This document shows, one piece after another, positions 1 to 7,813 of a stretch of DNA of 20,471 nt. The translations under genes and the position numbers were made by a program. The notes beneath the pieces are model-generated. The model saw only the letters and a program-made list of their open reading frames with translations. It was not told the DNA's origin and did not search any database. Where the stretch lies: NCBI GenBank assembly GCA_003282055.1, contig QCAD01000006.1, positions 1-20,471 of the forward strand, given 5' to 3'. Position 1 is the first letter of the stretch. The number at the start of each line of letters is the position of its first letter. Origin of the DNA: Pelagibacteraceae bacterium AG-339-N18 (GTDB taxonomy: Bacteria; Pseudomonadota; Alphaproteobacteria; Pelagibacterales; Pelagibacteraceae).

Positions 1-62
1 ATATTAAGTAAAGCTTTACCTATAGAACTTGTTGAACCCAAAATAACTATTTTTTTTTTCAT
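1..62 (-). CDS. dxr: 1-deoxy-D-xylulose 5-phosphate reductoisomerase, N-terminal fragment
   Basis: Only the first 20 codons are inside the window; the gene continues past the left edge. The fragment begins MKKKIVILGSTSSIG, which matches the NADPH-binding glycine motif (LGSTGSIG) at the extreme N terminus of DXR. DXR converts 1-deoxy-xylulose 5-phosphate to 2-C-methyl-erythritol 4-phosphate, the committed step of the MEP isoprenoid pathway, in the cytosol. The ATG (62-60) shares one base with the stop of cdsA (TAATG junction), which suggests translational coupling. The uppS-cdsA-dxr order is the usual one in Proteobacteria and supports the call. With so few residues the assignment rests on the motif plus context. 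Confidence 0.85.
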   Translation of the reverse strand, partial: MKKKIVILGSTSSIGKALLN

Positions 63-703
63 TATAAAATTTTTGAAATTATAAAGACAAATGGAAAAAC
101 AAAGATCATGCCGTCAATTCTATCTAATAATCCTCCGTGACCTGGAAAAATATTACCAGTATCCTTTATATTAGATGCTCTTTTAAAAAAAGAGATAGTT
201 AAATCCCCAATCTGACTAATACTTGAAACTAAAAAAACTACAAATATAAAATATTGATCTCTGAGAAAATTTTGACTTTCTAAGAAATAGGTATTGAAAT
301 TTGCATTTATCAGATATGCAACAACTATAGATAACAAAAACCCTCCAACAACACCAGAATATGTTTTGTTTGGACTAATGTTAATTAATTTTGGTCCTTT
401 GAATATTTTTCCAAAAATATATCCACCAATATCAGTTGTAATACAAATTATTAGGATCATTAGAAATTCAAATAAACCCCGATCTCTAAAAAGATATACT
501 GAAAAGAAGGATAGTAGTAAAAAAAATATTCCAAAAATTCTTAAATCTTTTTTTTTTACCATTTTGAACCATTCAAAAGAGGCAATTGAAAATAAAAATA
601 TTAAAAATAAAATAAAATATGCTGAACCTTTAATTATAAAAAAAAGAGATAAAGGTATTATTATTATTGAACTTAATATTCTTTTTTGAAGTTCTTTTTC
701 CAT
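62..703 (-). CDS. cdsA: Phosphatidate cytidylyltransferase (CDP-diacylglycerol synthase)
   Basis: Integral inner-membrane enzyme that makes CDP-diacylglycerol from phosphatidic acid and CTP, the branch point for all phospholipids. The protein has 213 residues and is almost wholly hydrophobic, with about six membrane segments. The family signature lies at residues 171-197: SFFKR, then KD at 180-181, PGHGG at 187-191 and DRID at 194-197, carrying the Asp residues that bind metal and substrate. It is shorter than the E. coli enzyme (285 aa); the missing part corresponds to N-terminal membrane helices, and short versions are common in alphaproteobacteria. Its ATG overlaps the uppS stop by one base and its own stop overlaps the dxr start by one base, so three lipid/isoprenoid genes are chained by TAATG junctions. 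Confidence 0.96.
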   Translation of the reverse strand: MEKELQKRILSSIIIIPLSLFFIIKGSAYFILFLIFLFSIASFEWFKMVKKKDLRIFGIFFLLLSFFSVYLFRDRGLFEFLMILIICITTDIGGYIFGKIFKGPKLINISPNKTYSGVVGGFLLSIVVAYLINANFNTYFLESQNFLRDQYFIFVVFLVSSISQIGDLTISFFKRASNIKDTGNIFPGHGGLLDRIDGMIFVFPFVFIISKIL

Positions 704-1377
704 TAAATGTTTCCAAAGTTTCTTTTAAGACCCCTATAAGTTTTTATTATTTTATTATAATCTTTTACACTAAAATCAGGCCATAATTTTTTTTCGAAGA
801 AAATCTCTGTGTAAGCTAGTTGCCATAATAAAAAGTTACTTAATCTTTTAGTATCACCTGTTCTGATTAATATGTCTGGATCTGGTATATTTTTGGTTTG
901 TAGGTATTTTGTTATATTTTTTTCGTTTATGATTTCTCTATTTCTTTTTAATTCTTTAAATGCATTAATTAATTCAGATTTTGAACCATAATTTAGAGCT
1001 AAATTAATTTGTAATCTTTTATTTTTTGATGTTTTTTTTTCAGATAATTTTAATAAATTATTTAAGTTGGGTGAAAAATTCTTTTTACCGATTATTTTTA
1101 ATTTAATTTTCTTTTTATTAAGATCATTAATTTTATCTCTAAGAAAAGTTTCTAAAAGATTAAACAAAAACTTTATTTCATTTTTAGGTCTTTTCCAATT
1201 TTCTGTGGAAAAAACAAACAAAGTAAGAAATTTAATTCTATACCTAATTGTTTGTTTAATTATTTTTTCAATTGTATTAAGACCTGCTTTATGTCCAGCA
1301 TTTCTTGAATTTTTATTCTTTAATCCCCACCTCCCATTACCATCCATGATAATGGCTACATGATTCAATGGGTTCAT
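703..1377 (-). CDS. uppS: Isoprenyl transferase, di-trans,poly-cis-undecaprenyl diphosphate synthase
   Basis: Cytosolic cis-prenyltransferase that extends farnesyl diphosphate with isopentenyl diphosphate to C55, the lipid carrier for peptidoglycan and other envelope sugars. At 224 residues it is near the family norm (about 240-250). Visible motifs are DGNGRW at 12-17 with the catalytic Asp12, AGHKAG at 27-32, STENWKRP at 57-64, and the C-terminal IRTGD (171-175) followed by RLSNFLLWQ, which binds the incoming IPP diphosphate. The ATG lies inside the ATGA overlap with the frr stop (4 nt), so translation is probably coupled to frr. Placement between frr and cdsA is the classical arrangement. 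Confidence 0.97.
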   Translation of the reverse strand: MNPLNHVAIIMDGNGRWGLKNKNSRNAGHKAGLNTIEKIIKQTIRYRIKFLTLFVFSTENWKRPKNEIKFLFNLLETFLRDKINDLNKKKIKLKIIGKKNFSPNLNNLLKLSEKKTSKNKRLQINLALNYGSKSELINAFKELKRNREIINEKNITKYLQTKNIPDPDILIRTGDTKRLSNFLLWQLAYTEIFFEKKLWPDFSVKDYNKIIKTYRGLKRNFGNI

Positions 1378-1925
1378 ATAGTCATTATTTCTTTTTCTTT
1401 TAGAACAACTTTTTCATCAACTGTTGCTATATGCTTGTCAGTAATATTCTGTACATTTTTTTCGTAAGACTTTTCTTCGTCTTCTCCAATTTCTTTTGAT
1501 TTTAAAAGTTTTTTTAATTCCTCATTTGCATCTCTTCTAATATTCCTAATTGAGATTTTACATTTTTCACCCATAGACTTTATCAATTTTTTTATTTCAA
1601 TTCTTCTTTCCTCGTTTAATTCGGGTATAGGTAATCTAATTAATTGTCCGTCTATTTGTGGGTTCAAACCTAATTCAGATTTTTTAATAGCTGCATCAAC
1701 CAAATTTACATTGTTTTGGTCCCATACTTGTATGTTAATAGTTCTGGGTTCTGGCGTTGTTATACTGCCAATTTGATTAATCGGCATTTGTTGACCATAT
1801 ACGTCAACTTTAACAAGATCCAACATAGCAGCATTTGCTCTGCCCGTTCTTAGAGAAGATAATTCTTTGGAAAAAACTTCAATCGCCTTATCCATTTTAA
1901 GACTGTGTGATTTTTCATCAAACAT
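1374..1925 (-). CDS. frr: Ribosome recycling factor
   Basis: Splits post-termination ribosomes together with EF-G. The 183-residue length equals the family norm (185 in E. coli). The conserved ELSSLRTGRAN stretch at residues 21-31, at the start of the long helical domain I, is diagnostic, as is the C-terminal helix rich in Lys/Glu with NIRRDANEELK. The start codon directly abuts the tsf stop (zero spacer), and the stop overlaps the uppS start as ATGA. In most alphaproteobacteria pyrH (UMP kinase) sits between tsf and frr; here it does not, and no remnant is possible because there is no spacer. Confidence 0.98.
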   Translation of the reverse strand: MFDEKSHSLKMDKAIEVFSKELSSLRTGRANAAMLDLVKVDVYGQQMPINQIGSITTPEPRTINIQVWDQNNVNLVDAAIKKSELGLNPQIDGQLIRLPIPELNEERRIEIKKLIKSMGEKCKISIRNIRRDANEELKKLLKSKEIGEDEEKSYEKNVQNITDKHIATVDEKVVLKEKEIMTI

Positions 1926-2777
1926 TTATTCACCTATCTTAATTCTACTAAATTCTTTAATTTTTAAATCATTTACAGCAAGTTCTTCAAGAACATCTTG
2001 CACTTTTTTTTTTGGCTCCATTACCCAAGCTTGAGTTAAAAGAGCGTTTTCTTCTTTAAACTTATTTATTTTTCCAGCACTTATCTTCTTAACTATTTCT
2101 TCAGGTTTACCAGTATTTTTTAATTCTTCTGAAATTAATTCTTGCTCTTTATCAATAATTGATTTGTCTATGAGATTTGACTCTAACGCCAAAGGATTTG
2201 AAGCTGCAATATGCATTGATAATTGTTTACCAAAATTTTTTACTACATCTGAATTTTCTTTTGTTTCTAAAGATACAACAACAGCTAATTTAGCTAAATT
2301 ATCTTTTACAACTGTGTGTAAATATTGATAATTAATTGAAGAGGAATTTTCAATTGTCTTAATTTGTCCTATCGTTATTTTTTCTCCAATCTTTGCTATT
2401 AGAGAAACAAGATTATCATCTACGGATGATCCATTTCTCATTTTTGTTTTTTTTAATTCTTCAAGATTTGATCCTTTTAAATTATTTAATTCACTTAATT
2501 CTTTAACAAAGCTTATAAAGTCATTATTTTTAGCGACAAAGTCTGTTTCACAATTTACCTCAATTATTGAGGTCTTTTTTTCGTCTCCGCTTATAGCGAC
2601 GACACCTTCTCTTGCATCTCGAGACATTTTTTTTGAAGCTTTAGATATACCTTTGATTCTTAATATTTCGATTGCTTTATCTAAATTACCATTAGACTCT
2701 TTAATTGCTTCATTGCAGTCTTTAAAACCAGCTCCTGTTGCTTCTCTAAGTTTTTTAACTTTTTGAATATCAGTCAT
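1926..2777 (-). CDS. tsf: Translation elongation factor Ts
   Basis: Nucleotide exchange factor that releases GDP from EF-Tu in the cytosol. The protein has 283 residues, the same as E. coli EF-Ts. The N-terminal UBA-like domain (1-50) carries [16 protein letters not shown], and the EF-Tu contact motif TDFVAKN is at residues 78-84, containing the Asp-Phe pair that intrudes next to the Mg site of EF-Tu. The core and dimerisation subdomains follow, with SNPLALE around residue 193-199. The gene starts 8 nt after the rpsB stop, and that gap together with the end of rpsB is all A/T except one base, so no Shine-Dalgarno sequence is visible. Translation is probably coupled to rpsB. Confidence 0.98.
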   Translation of the reverse strand: MTDIQKVKKLREATGAGFKDCNEAIKESNGNLDKAIEILRIKGISKASKKMSRDAREGVVAISGDEKKTSIIEVNCETDFVAKNNDFISFVKELSELNNLKGSNLEELKKTKMRNGSSVDDNLVSLIAKIGEKITIGQIKTIENSSSINYQYLHTVVKDNLAKLAVVVSLETKENSDVVKNFGKQLSMHIAASNPLALESNLIDKSIIDKEQELISEELKNTGKPEEIVKKISAGKINKFKEENALLTQAWVMEPKKKVQDVLEELAVNDLKIKEFSRIKIGE

Positions 2778-2785
2778 GTTAATTA

Positions 2786-3595
2786 TTAATTTATTGATTT
2801 TTTTTCTTTTGTTTTAAATTTTTCATCCAGTTTTTCTCTATCTTTTTCCTGGATAGTTTTGGATGATTTTGTCTCTTTTTTTTTTATTTCTTTATTTTCA
2901 ATCGCTGGTGCGGACTCTTTTGCTGAAATAATTGTTTCTTTAATTAAATTACAATATAAATCTATAGACCTTCTCGCATCATCATTACCAGGTATCGGAA
3001 AATCAATTCCATCAGGATTTGAATTACTATCTAATATTGCAACAATTGGTATGCTCAACTTGACAGACTCTTGAATAGCAAGAGACTCATAATTAGTGTC
3101 TATTATAAAAACTAAATCAGGCACTTTTTTCATTTCAACAATACCTCCTAATGATCTTTGAAGTTTGTCTTTTTTGACACTCATTTTTAAAAGTTCTTTT
3201 TTAGTGAAACCTCTGTTTTCAGAAACTAAATTTTGTTCAAGTTGTTTTAATTTTTTTATCGAGTTTGAAATAGTACCCCAATTAGTTAACATTCCCCCAA
3301 GCCATCTATAGTTTACAAAATATTGATCAGTTTCCTTTGCTAACTCAGCAATAGCTTCGGATGCTTGTTTTTTTGTAGATACAAATAATATTTTGCCATT
3401 ACCAGCAATTACCTCATGTATTTTTTGAAGTGCTACTTTAGTCAGTTCTAAAGTTTGGGTTAAATCAATTATGTGGATTGAGTCTCTTTTACCAAAAATA
3501 TATTTTTTCATTTTCGGGTTCCATCTAAGTGTTTTATGACCTAAATGAACGCCTGCTTCTAGTAATTGTTGAATAGTAATGTTAGGTATCTTCAT
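2786..3595 (-). CDS. rpsB: 30S ribosomal protein S2
   Basis: Small-subunit protein that binds last in 30S assembly and lies between head and body near the anti-Shine-Dalgarno region. Signature regions are [10 protein letters not shown] at 11-20, followed by RWNPKM, the [14 protein letters not shown] block at 93-106, and VPDLVFIID at 158-166 leading to [15 protein letters not shown] at 201-215. The first 226 residues match the normal S2 length. Residues 227-269 form a lysine/glutamate-rich, low-complexity tail that E. coli S2 lacks and that is probably disordered. The ATG at 3595 is preceded by GGGA (3602-3605) six bases upstream, a reasonable ribosome binding site. The upstream leader is GC-rich and can fold (see the separate entry), as would fit S2 autoregulation. 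It is the first gene of the rpsB-tsf-frr-uppS-cdsA-dxr cluster. Confidence 0.98.
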   Translation of the reverse strand: MKIPNITIQQLLEAGVHLGHKTLRWNPKMKKYIFGKRDSIHIIDLTQTLELTKVALQKIHEVIAGNGKILFVSTKKQASEAIAELAKETDQYFVNYRWLGGMLTNWGTISNSIKKLKQLEQNLVSENRGFTKKELLKMSVKKDKLQRSLGGIVEMKKVPDLVFIIDTNYESLAIQESVKLSIPIVAILDSNSNPDGIDFPIPGNDDARRSIDLYCNLIKETIISAKESAPAIENKEIKKKETKSSKTIQEKDREKLDEKFKTKEKKSIN

Positions 3596-3667
3596 ATTTA
3601 TTCCCGGTTAAGCCACCACAGTAATTTCCAATTAAGGACCGGAGGTCTAAAACCAAAAACTGTGTGC
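3596..3667 (-). ncRNA. Candidate structured rpsB leader (cis-regulatory RNA)
   Basis: In an otherwise strongly AT-rich window, the bases just upstream of rpsB form a GC-rich island that can fold as a three-way junction on the minus strand. The outer stem pairs GCACACAG (3667-3660) with CTGTGGTGGC (3621-3612): eight pairs with two bulged G residues. Inside are a GACC-TCC-GGTC hairpin (3647-3637) and a perfect five-pair TAATT-GGA-AATTA hairpin (3634-3622) that abuts the outer stem. The ribosome binding site CCGGGA (3607-3602) lies just after the outer stem and could instead pair with CTCCGG in the first hairpin. S2 represses its own mRNA in E. coli through a leader, so an analogous role is a reasonable inference. 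The structure was worked out by hand and has no covariation support here. Confidence 0.55.
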
Positions 3668-3689
3668 GTATTAATTTAATTTAAGTGAC

Positions 3690-3718
3690 TATGTACAAAG
3701 AATTTTTTTATTAAACAA
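3690..3718 (-). promoter_or_regulatory. Possible sigma-70 type promoter for rpsB
   Basis: On the minus strand TTGTTT (3718-3713) and TACATA (3695-3690) are spaced by 17 bases, the optimal distance. Each hexamer matches the consensus in three of six positions. It would give a transcript start near 3683 and a leader of about 88 nt that includes the GC-rich fold. This is the only intergenic region in the window long enough for a promoter, but in such AT-rich DNA weak matches occur by chance. Confidence 0.35.
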
Positions 3719-3726
3719 GCTTAAAA

Positions 3727-6700
3727 TTATCTAATTATCGCTGATATTTCCTTATTTCTTAAAATATTTAACATTTTTCTATCAACATTTCTTTTATTTC
3801 TAAGCGTAAAACTTAATTTTTTTTCTTCATCAGATATTTGAATCTTAACAATTGCATTTCCGTTATCTGAAATACTTTTTGCTATCTCAGTTAATTCATT
3901 TATAGATTTTATTTTAAATATTACTTCCTCAATTTGTCTATTTAATAAATCAGAAAGAGACGCAATCTTTTGGACATTAATTCTTTTAAAACGGTTTTCT
4001 TCAGTAGAAACTGATTTGATTAAGGTCAAAATTAACGATGAACCCTCCTTTAAAATTTCTCGATTTTTTTCTAAAACTTCAGAAAAAATAAACAACTCAA
4101 AAACGCTTGTGAGATCAGTTAATTTTAGAACCGCATAAGAATTGCCTTTTGCAGTTTTTCTCTCTTGTATTTTTAATAAGGTTGCAGCAATATTTGAGCT
4201 TGTTAATTCGTTGTGATTGTTAAAATCTTCAAAATTATAAATATTATAATCTTTAAACAATTCCTTAAATTGATTAAGTGGATGATCAGAAACAAAAAAA
4301 CCTACTGACTCAAATTCTTTTGACAATCGCTCCTCAAAATTCCAATCATCTCCATTTATAATAAGTTCTTCATCTTGATTATTATCTTCGCCAAATAACT
4401 CTATTTGGTTTGTAGACTTATTTTCATAAATATTTTTAGATTTTTTAATTAAATTTGGTATTGAAAGAAATAATGATTGTCTATTTTGATTAATATTATC
4501 AAAAGCACCAGCTTTAACTAAACCTTCTAGTTGTAGTTTATTAATATCTTTTGGGTTTACCCTGTTGATAAAATCGTTAATTGAATTAAATTTTCCATTC
4601 TTTAATCTTTCCTCAACTATATTTGAAATTGCCTCATATCCTACTGCCTTTATTCCCCCTAATGCATAAAAAAAATTTTTTCCGTCAGTTCTAAAATCTG
4701 CAAAACAGTCATTAATATCTGGTCTAACAACATCAATATTTAATCTTTTTAATTCTTCGTAAAATTCATTCAATTTATTTTGATTTGAAATATCCATAGA
4801 CATAGATGCTGCTATAAATTCCTTAGGATAGTAAGTCTTTAGATAAGCAGTTTGATATGAGATGATTGCATATGCAGCTGCATGACTTTTGTTAAAACCA
4901 TACTCGGCAAATGGTTCTATTTTTAAAAAAATTCCAGCAGCAACATCCTTGCTTATTCCATTTGAAACAGCGCCATTGATAAAATTTTGCTTTTGCTTTT
5001 CAAGTTCTGCTCTTTTTTTTTTACCCATTGCCCTTCTTAAAATATCAGCTTGACCTGCTGTAAACCCTGACAACTTTTGTGCAATCTGCATAACTTGTTC
5101 TTGATAAATTATTACTCCGTATGTGGGTTTTAAGATATCCTCAAGAAGAGGGTGTAAATAATCTGGTTTTTGTTTTCCATGTTTACAATCATTATAAATT
5201 GGAATATTACTCATTGGACCTGGTCTATAAAGGGCTACCAATGCAATGATATCTTCTATATGATTTGGTTTCATTTGCATTAAGGCTTCACGCATTCCAG
5301 CACTTTCGATTTGAAATAAACCAACAGTTTTACCAGATGATAACAAATCAAACACTTTTTGATCTTCAAAATTTACATTTTCTATATTAAAATTTTTATC
5401 TTTTTTTCTTATCAATTTCTGGGTGTTATTTATGACTGTTAAAGTTTTTAATCCCAAAAAATCAAACTTTATCAATCCAGCATTCTCAGCTGAATACATG
5501 TCAAATTGAGTTGAAGGTAATAATAGGTCAGAGGATGAGTCTTTATATAATGGAACAATCTCAGTTAATTTTTTGTCAGCTATCACAACACCCGCAGCAT
5601 GAGTTGCAACATTTCTATTCAAACCTTCTAATTTCAGTGAAAGTTCTGTAAGTTTTTTTACCCTTTGATCCTCATTAATCAATTTTTGAAGTCTTGGCTC
5701 GCCTGCTATACATTCGGTAAGATTTTGTGGCCTTGATGGATCAAAAGGTATCATTTTTGAAATACTGTCAACAAATCCATAAGCTAAACCTAATACTCTT
5801 CCAACATCCCTGATCACCATTCTTGCTTTCAATTTTCCAAATGTAATTATATGTGCAACACTATTTTGATATTTTTGAGACAAGTAATTGAATACTAAGT
5901 CTCTTTTTTCCTCACAAAAATCTATGTCAAAATCAGGCATTGAGATACGATCAGGATTTAAAAATCTTTCAAAAATTAAGTTAAATTTTATTGGATCGAC
6001 ATCTGTGATAGATAGACACCAAGCAACCAATGATCCAGCTCCTGAACCTCTTCCTGGTCCAACAGGTATATCATTTTCTTTTGCCCATTTAATATAATCA
6101 GATACAATTAAAAAATAACTTGCATAATTCATCTTAATTATGATTTCTAACTCATGATCCAATCTATCTTTATATTTCAAATAATTTTTGTCAGATAAAA
6201 AATCTTTATCGTTCAAGTTAAATATATTTATAAATTTTTCGTTAAGTCCATCTAATGAGTGTTTCTTTAAAATTTCATCCGCACTACTACCCTTATCAGA
6301 ACTGATGTTCGGTAATATGGGTTTGGATGATAAAGGTCTAAAATTGCACCGTAAGGGAAAATTGTAATTATTTTTTAATGACTCTGGTAAGTCAGCAAAC
6401 AAATTAATCATTTCCGAATTGCTTTTAAGATAATGCTGACTGCTAAATCTAATTCTATTTTTTTCGTTTACATAGGTCTTATTTTTTATACATATCAATG
6501 CATCATGTGCCTCGTACATATCTTTATTTATATAAAACACCTCATTTGTGGCGATTAAAGGGATATCTAATTTTTTTGAACTTATTAAATTAAATTTTTC
6601 AAATTCTTTTTCATTTTGGTCACCATGACGTTGTATTTCAATATAAAATCTATCTCCATAATTAGCTTTTAGTTTTGAAAAAATTTCACTAATTTCTGAA

Positions 6701-7143
6701 AATTTACCTTTATTAAATAATTTTCCAAATAGACCGTAAATTGTGCCAGAGAATATTGCCACACCTTCATTTTTACTCAATAATTCATTAAAATCTAAAT
6801 GAGGTTCAGAAAGTTCATCATTTTTTAAAAAGGATAGTGATGACAACATTATTATTTTTTTGTATCCATCCTCATTTAAAGCAAATAAAGGTAGCAGACC
6901 TGTTGTATCATTTAATTTAAAATTGATTTGAGTTCCAATTATTGGTTGAGTTCCAGACTTAGATAATTTTTCAGCAAACTCTAAGGCACCAGATAGATTA
7001 GAAGTATCACATAACCCTACAGCTTTTAACTTATTGTTTTTAGAAATATCTTTAAGATCATCTAATTTGATAGCTCCTTCACAAATAGAAAATTGAGAAT
7101 GTACTTTTAGATGATTAAAATTTTCAGAATTAAACTCACGCAT
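3727..7143 (-). CDS. dnaE: DNA polymerase III subunit alpha (replicative polymerase)
   Basis: Catalytic subunit of the replicative DNA polymerase. The protein has 1138 residues (E. coli 1160). Domains in order are an N-terminal PHP domain (about 1-270), the C-family palm with GPGRGSGAGSLVAW near 361-374, the catalytic pair PDFDID (Asp404, Asp406) and the third catalytic Asp561 in KFDFLG. The fingers region IIYQEQVMQIAQKLSGF lies near 675-695, the helix-hairpin-helix region near 853-882, and an OB fold at about 980-1050. A probable internal beta-clamp binding motif QIELF sits at 913-917. The PHP domain begins VHSQFS where many PHP domains have HSDYS, consistent with the non-catalytic PHP of DnaE1-type enzymes, so proofreading likely relies on a separate DnaQ. 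The ATG lies inside the last codons of lolD (8-nt overlap). Confidence 0.98.
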   Translation of the reverse strand: MREFNSENFNHLKVHSQFSICEGAIKLDDLKDISKNNKLKAVGLCDTSNLSGALEFAEKLSKSGTQPIIGTQINFKLNDTTGLLPLFALNEDGYKKIIMLSSLSFLKNDELSEPHLDFNELLSKNEGVAIFSGTIYGLFGKLFNKGKFSEISEIFSKLKANYGDRFYIEIQRHGDQNEKEFEKFNLISSKKLDIPLIATNEVFYINKDMYEAHDALICIKNKTYVNEKNRIRFSSQHYLKSNSEMINLFADLPESLKNNYNFPLRCNFRPLSSKPILPNISSDKGSSADEILKKHSLDGLNEKFINIFNLNDKDFLSDKNYLKYKDRLDHELEIIIKMNYASYFLIVSDYIKWAKENDIPVGPGRGSGAGSLVAWCLSITDVDPIKFNLIFERFLNPDRISMPDFDIDFCEEKRDLVFNYLSQKYQNSVAHIITFGKLKARMVIRDVGRVLGLAYGFVDSISKMIPFDPSRPQNLTECIAGEPRLQKLINEDQRVKKLTELSLKLEGLNRNVATHAAGVVIADKKLTEIVPLYKDSSSDLLLPSTQFDMYSAENAGLIKFDFLGLKTLTVINNTQKLIRKKDKNFNIENVNFEDQKVFDLLSSGKTVGLFQIESAGMREALMQMKPNHIEDIIALVALYRPGPMSNIPIYNDCKHGKQKPDYLHPLLEDILKPTYGVIIYQEQVMQIAQKLSGFTAGQADILRRAMGKKKRAELEKQKQNFINGAVSNGISKDVAAGIFLKIEPFAEYGFNKSHAAAYAIISYQTAYLKTYYPKEFIAASMSMDISNQNKLNEFYEELKRLNIDVVRPDINDCFADFRTDGKNFFYALGGIKAVGYEAISNIVEERLKNGKFNSINDFINRVNPKDINKLQLEGLVKAGAFDNINQNRQSLFLSIPNLIKKSKNIYENKSTNQIELFGEDNNQDEELIINGDDWNFEERLSKEFESVGFFVSDHPLNQFKELFKDYNIYNFEDFNNHNELTSSNIAATLLKIQERKTAKGNSYAVLKLTDLTSVFELFIFSEVLEKNREILKEGSSLILTLIKSVSTEENRFKRINVQKIASLSDLLNRQIEEVIFKIKSINELTEIAKSISDNGNAIVKIQISDEEKKLSFTLRNKRNVDRKMLNILRNKEISAIIR

Positions 7144-7813
7144 TAATGGTCTTTATATTACCATTAACTATTTCCAACATGCAATCTGACTTTTTAGCAA
7201 AAAATCTATTATGAGTTGCAAAAATTATTAGTCGGTTTGCATTTATTTGTTTTTTTAAAAGATCAAAAACACTTTTGGCTGTAACTAGATCTAAACTTCC
7301 AGTTGGCTCATCGGCTAAAATAACTTGAGGATCATTAATTAAAGCTCTAGCTATTGATACTCTTTGTTTTTCACCCCCAGAAAGTTCTGCAGGATAGTGG
7401 TAAATTCGATTTGCTAAACCAACTTTTTTCAATAATTTTTTTGATTTAATTATAGAAAATTCTTTATTCTTTTCAATCGCAAGATTGGCCAAATATACGT
7501 TTTCTAAAGCTGTAAAATCTGGAAGTAAATTATCCTGTTGATATATAATTCCAATTTTACTAGCTCTTAAAATGTCATTATAATTAGAATTTTCAAAATC
7601 AATTTGTTTATTTTCATATTTTATTATACCACTCGATGGTCTATCAATTAATGACAATAAGTTTAATAATGTTGATTTTCCAGAACCTGAAGGTCCCATT
7701 AAAGAATAAATTTTTCCTAGTTTAAAATTGTATGTCAGTTTTTTTAGAACCCTTAGATTTTTTTGGTGAGCAAAAGACTTAGAAATATTTGAAAGTTTAA
7801 TAAAATTATTCAT
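7136..7813 (-). CDS. lolD: Lipoprotein-releasing system ATP-binding protein LolD
   Basis: ATPase of the inner-membrane complex that extracts mature lipoproteins and hands them to LolA for transport to the outer membrane. All ABC motifs are present: Walker A GPSGSGKST at 40-48, Q-loop YQQ at 91-93, signature LSGGEKQ at 144-150, Walker B VILADEP at 164-170 followed by TGSLD, and the switch His201. The 225-residue length is typical of LolD/MacB-type ATPases. Pairing with the adjacent permease, which it overlaps by 8 nt, distinguishes LolD from similar FtsE or MacB ATPases. It also overlaps the dnaE start by 8 nt. Confidence 0.95.
   Translation of the reverse strand: MNNFIKLSNISKSFAHQKNLRVLKKLTYNFKLGKIYSLMGPSGSGKSTLLNLLSLIDRPSSGIIKYENKQIDFENSNYNDILRASKIGIIYQQDNLLPDFTALENVYLANLAIEKNKEFSIIKSKKLLKKVGLANRIYHYPAELSGGEKQRVSIARALINDPQVILADEPTGSLDLVTAKSVFDLLKKQINANRLIIFATHNRFFAKKSDCMLEIVNGNIKTINA

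Noticed and set aside
50..60. Homopolymer run of T at the dxr start as a possible frameshift site
   Set aside because: It encodes the Lys codons of the DXR N terminus in a consistent frame; similar A/T runs are everywhere in this genome.
294..689. Plus-strand open frame of 131 codons opposite cdsA
   Set aside because: Lies wholly antisense to a well-supported gene, is low complexity and resembles no family; long open frames opposite AT-rich hydrophobic genes arise by chance.
1067..1363. Plus-strand hydrophobic open frame opposite uppS
   Set aside because: Its apparent membrane character comes from the complement of lysine-rich codons; no motif and no room for its own signals.
3700..3735. 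Intrinsic terminator after dnaE
   Set aside because: Only an AAGCTT palindrome and an A-rich run on the transcribed strand are present; there is no GC stem followed by a T tract in the correct orientation.
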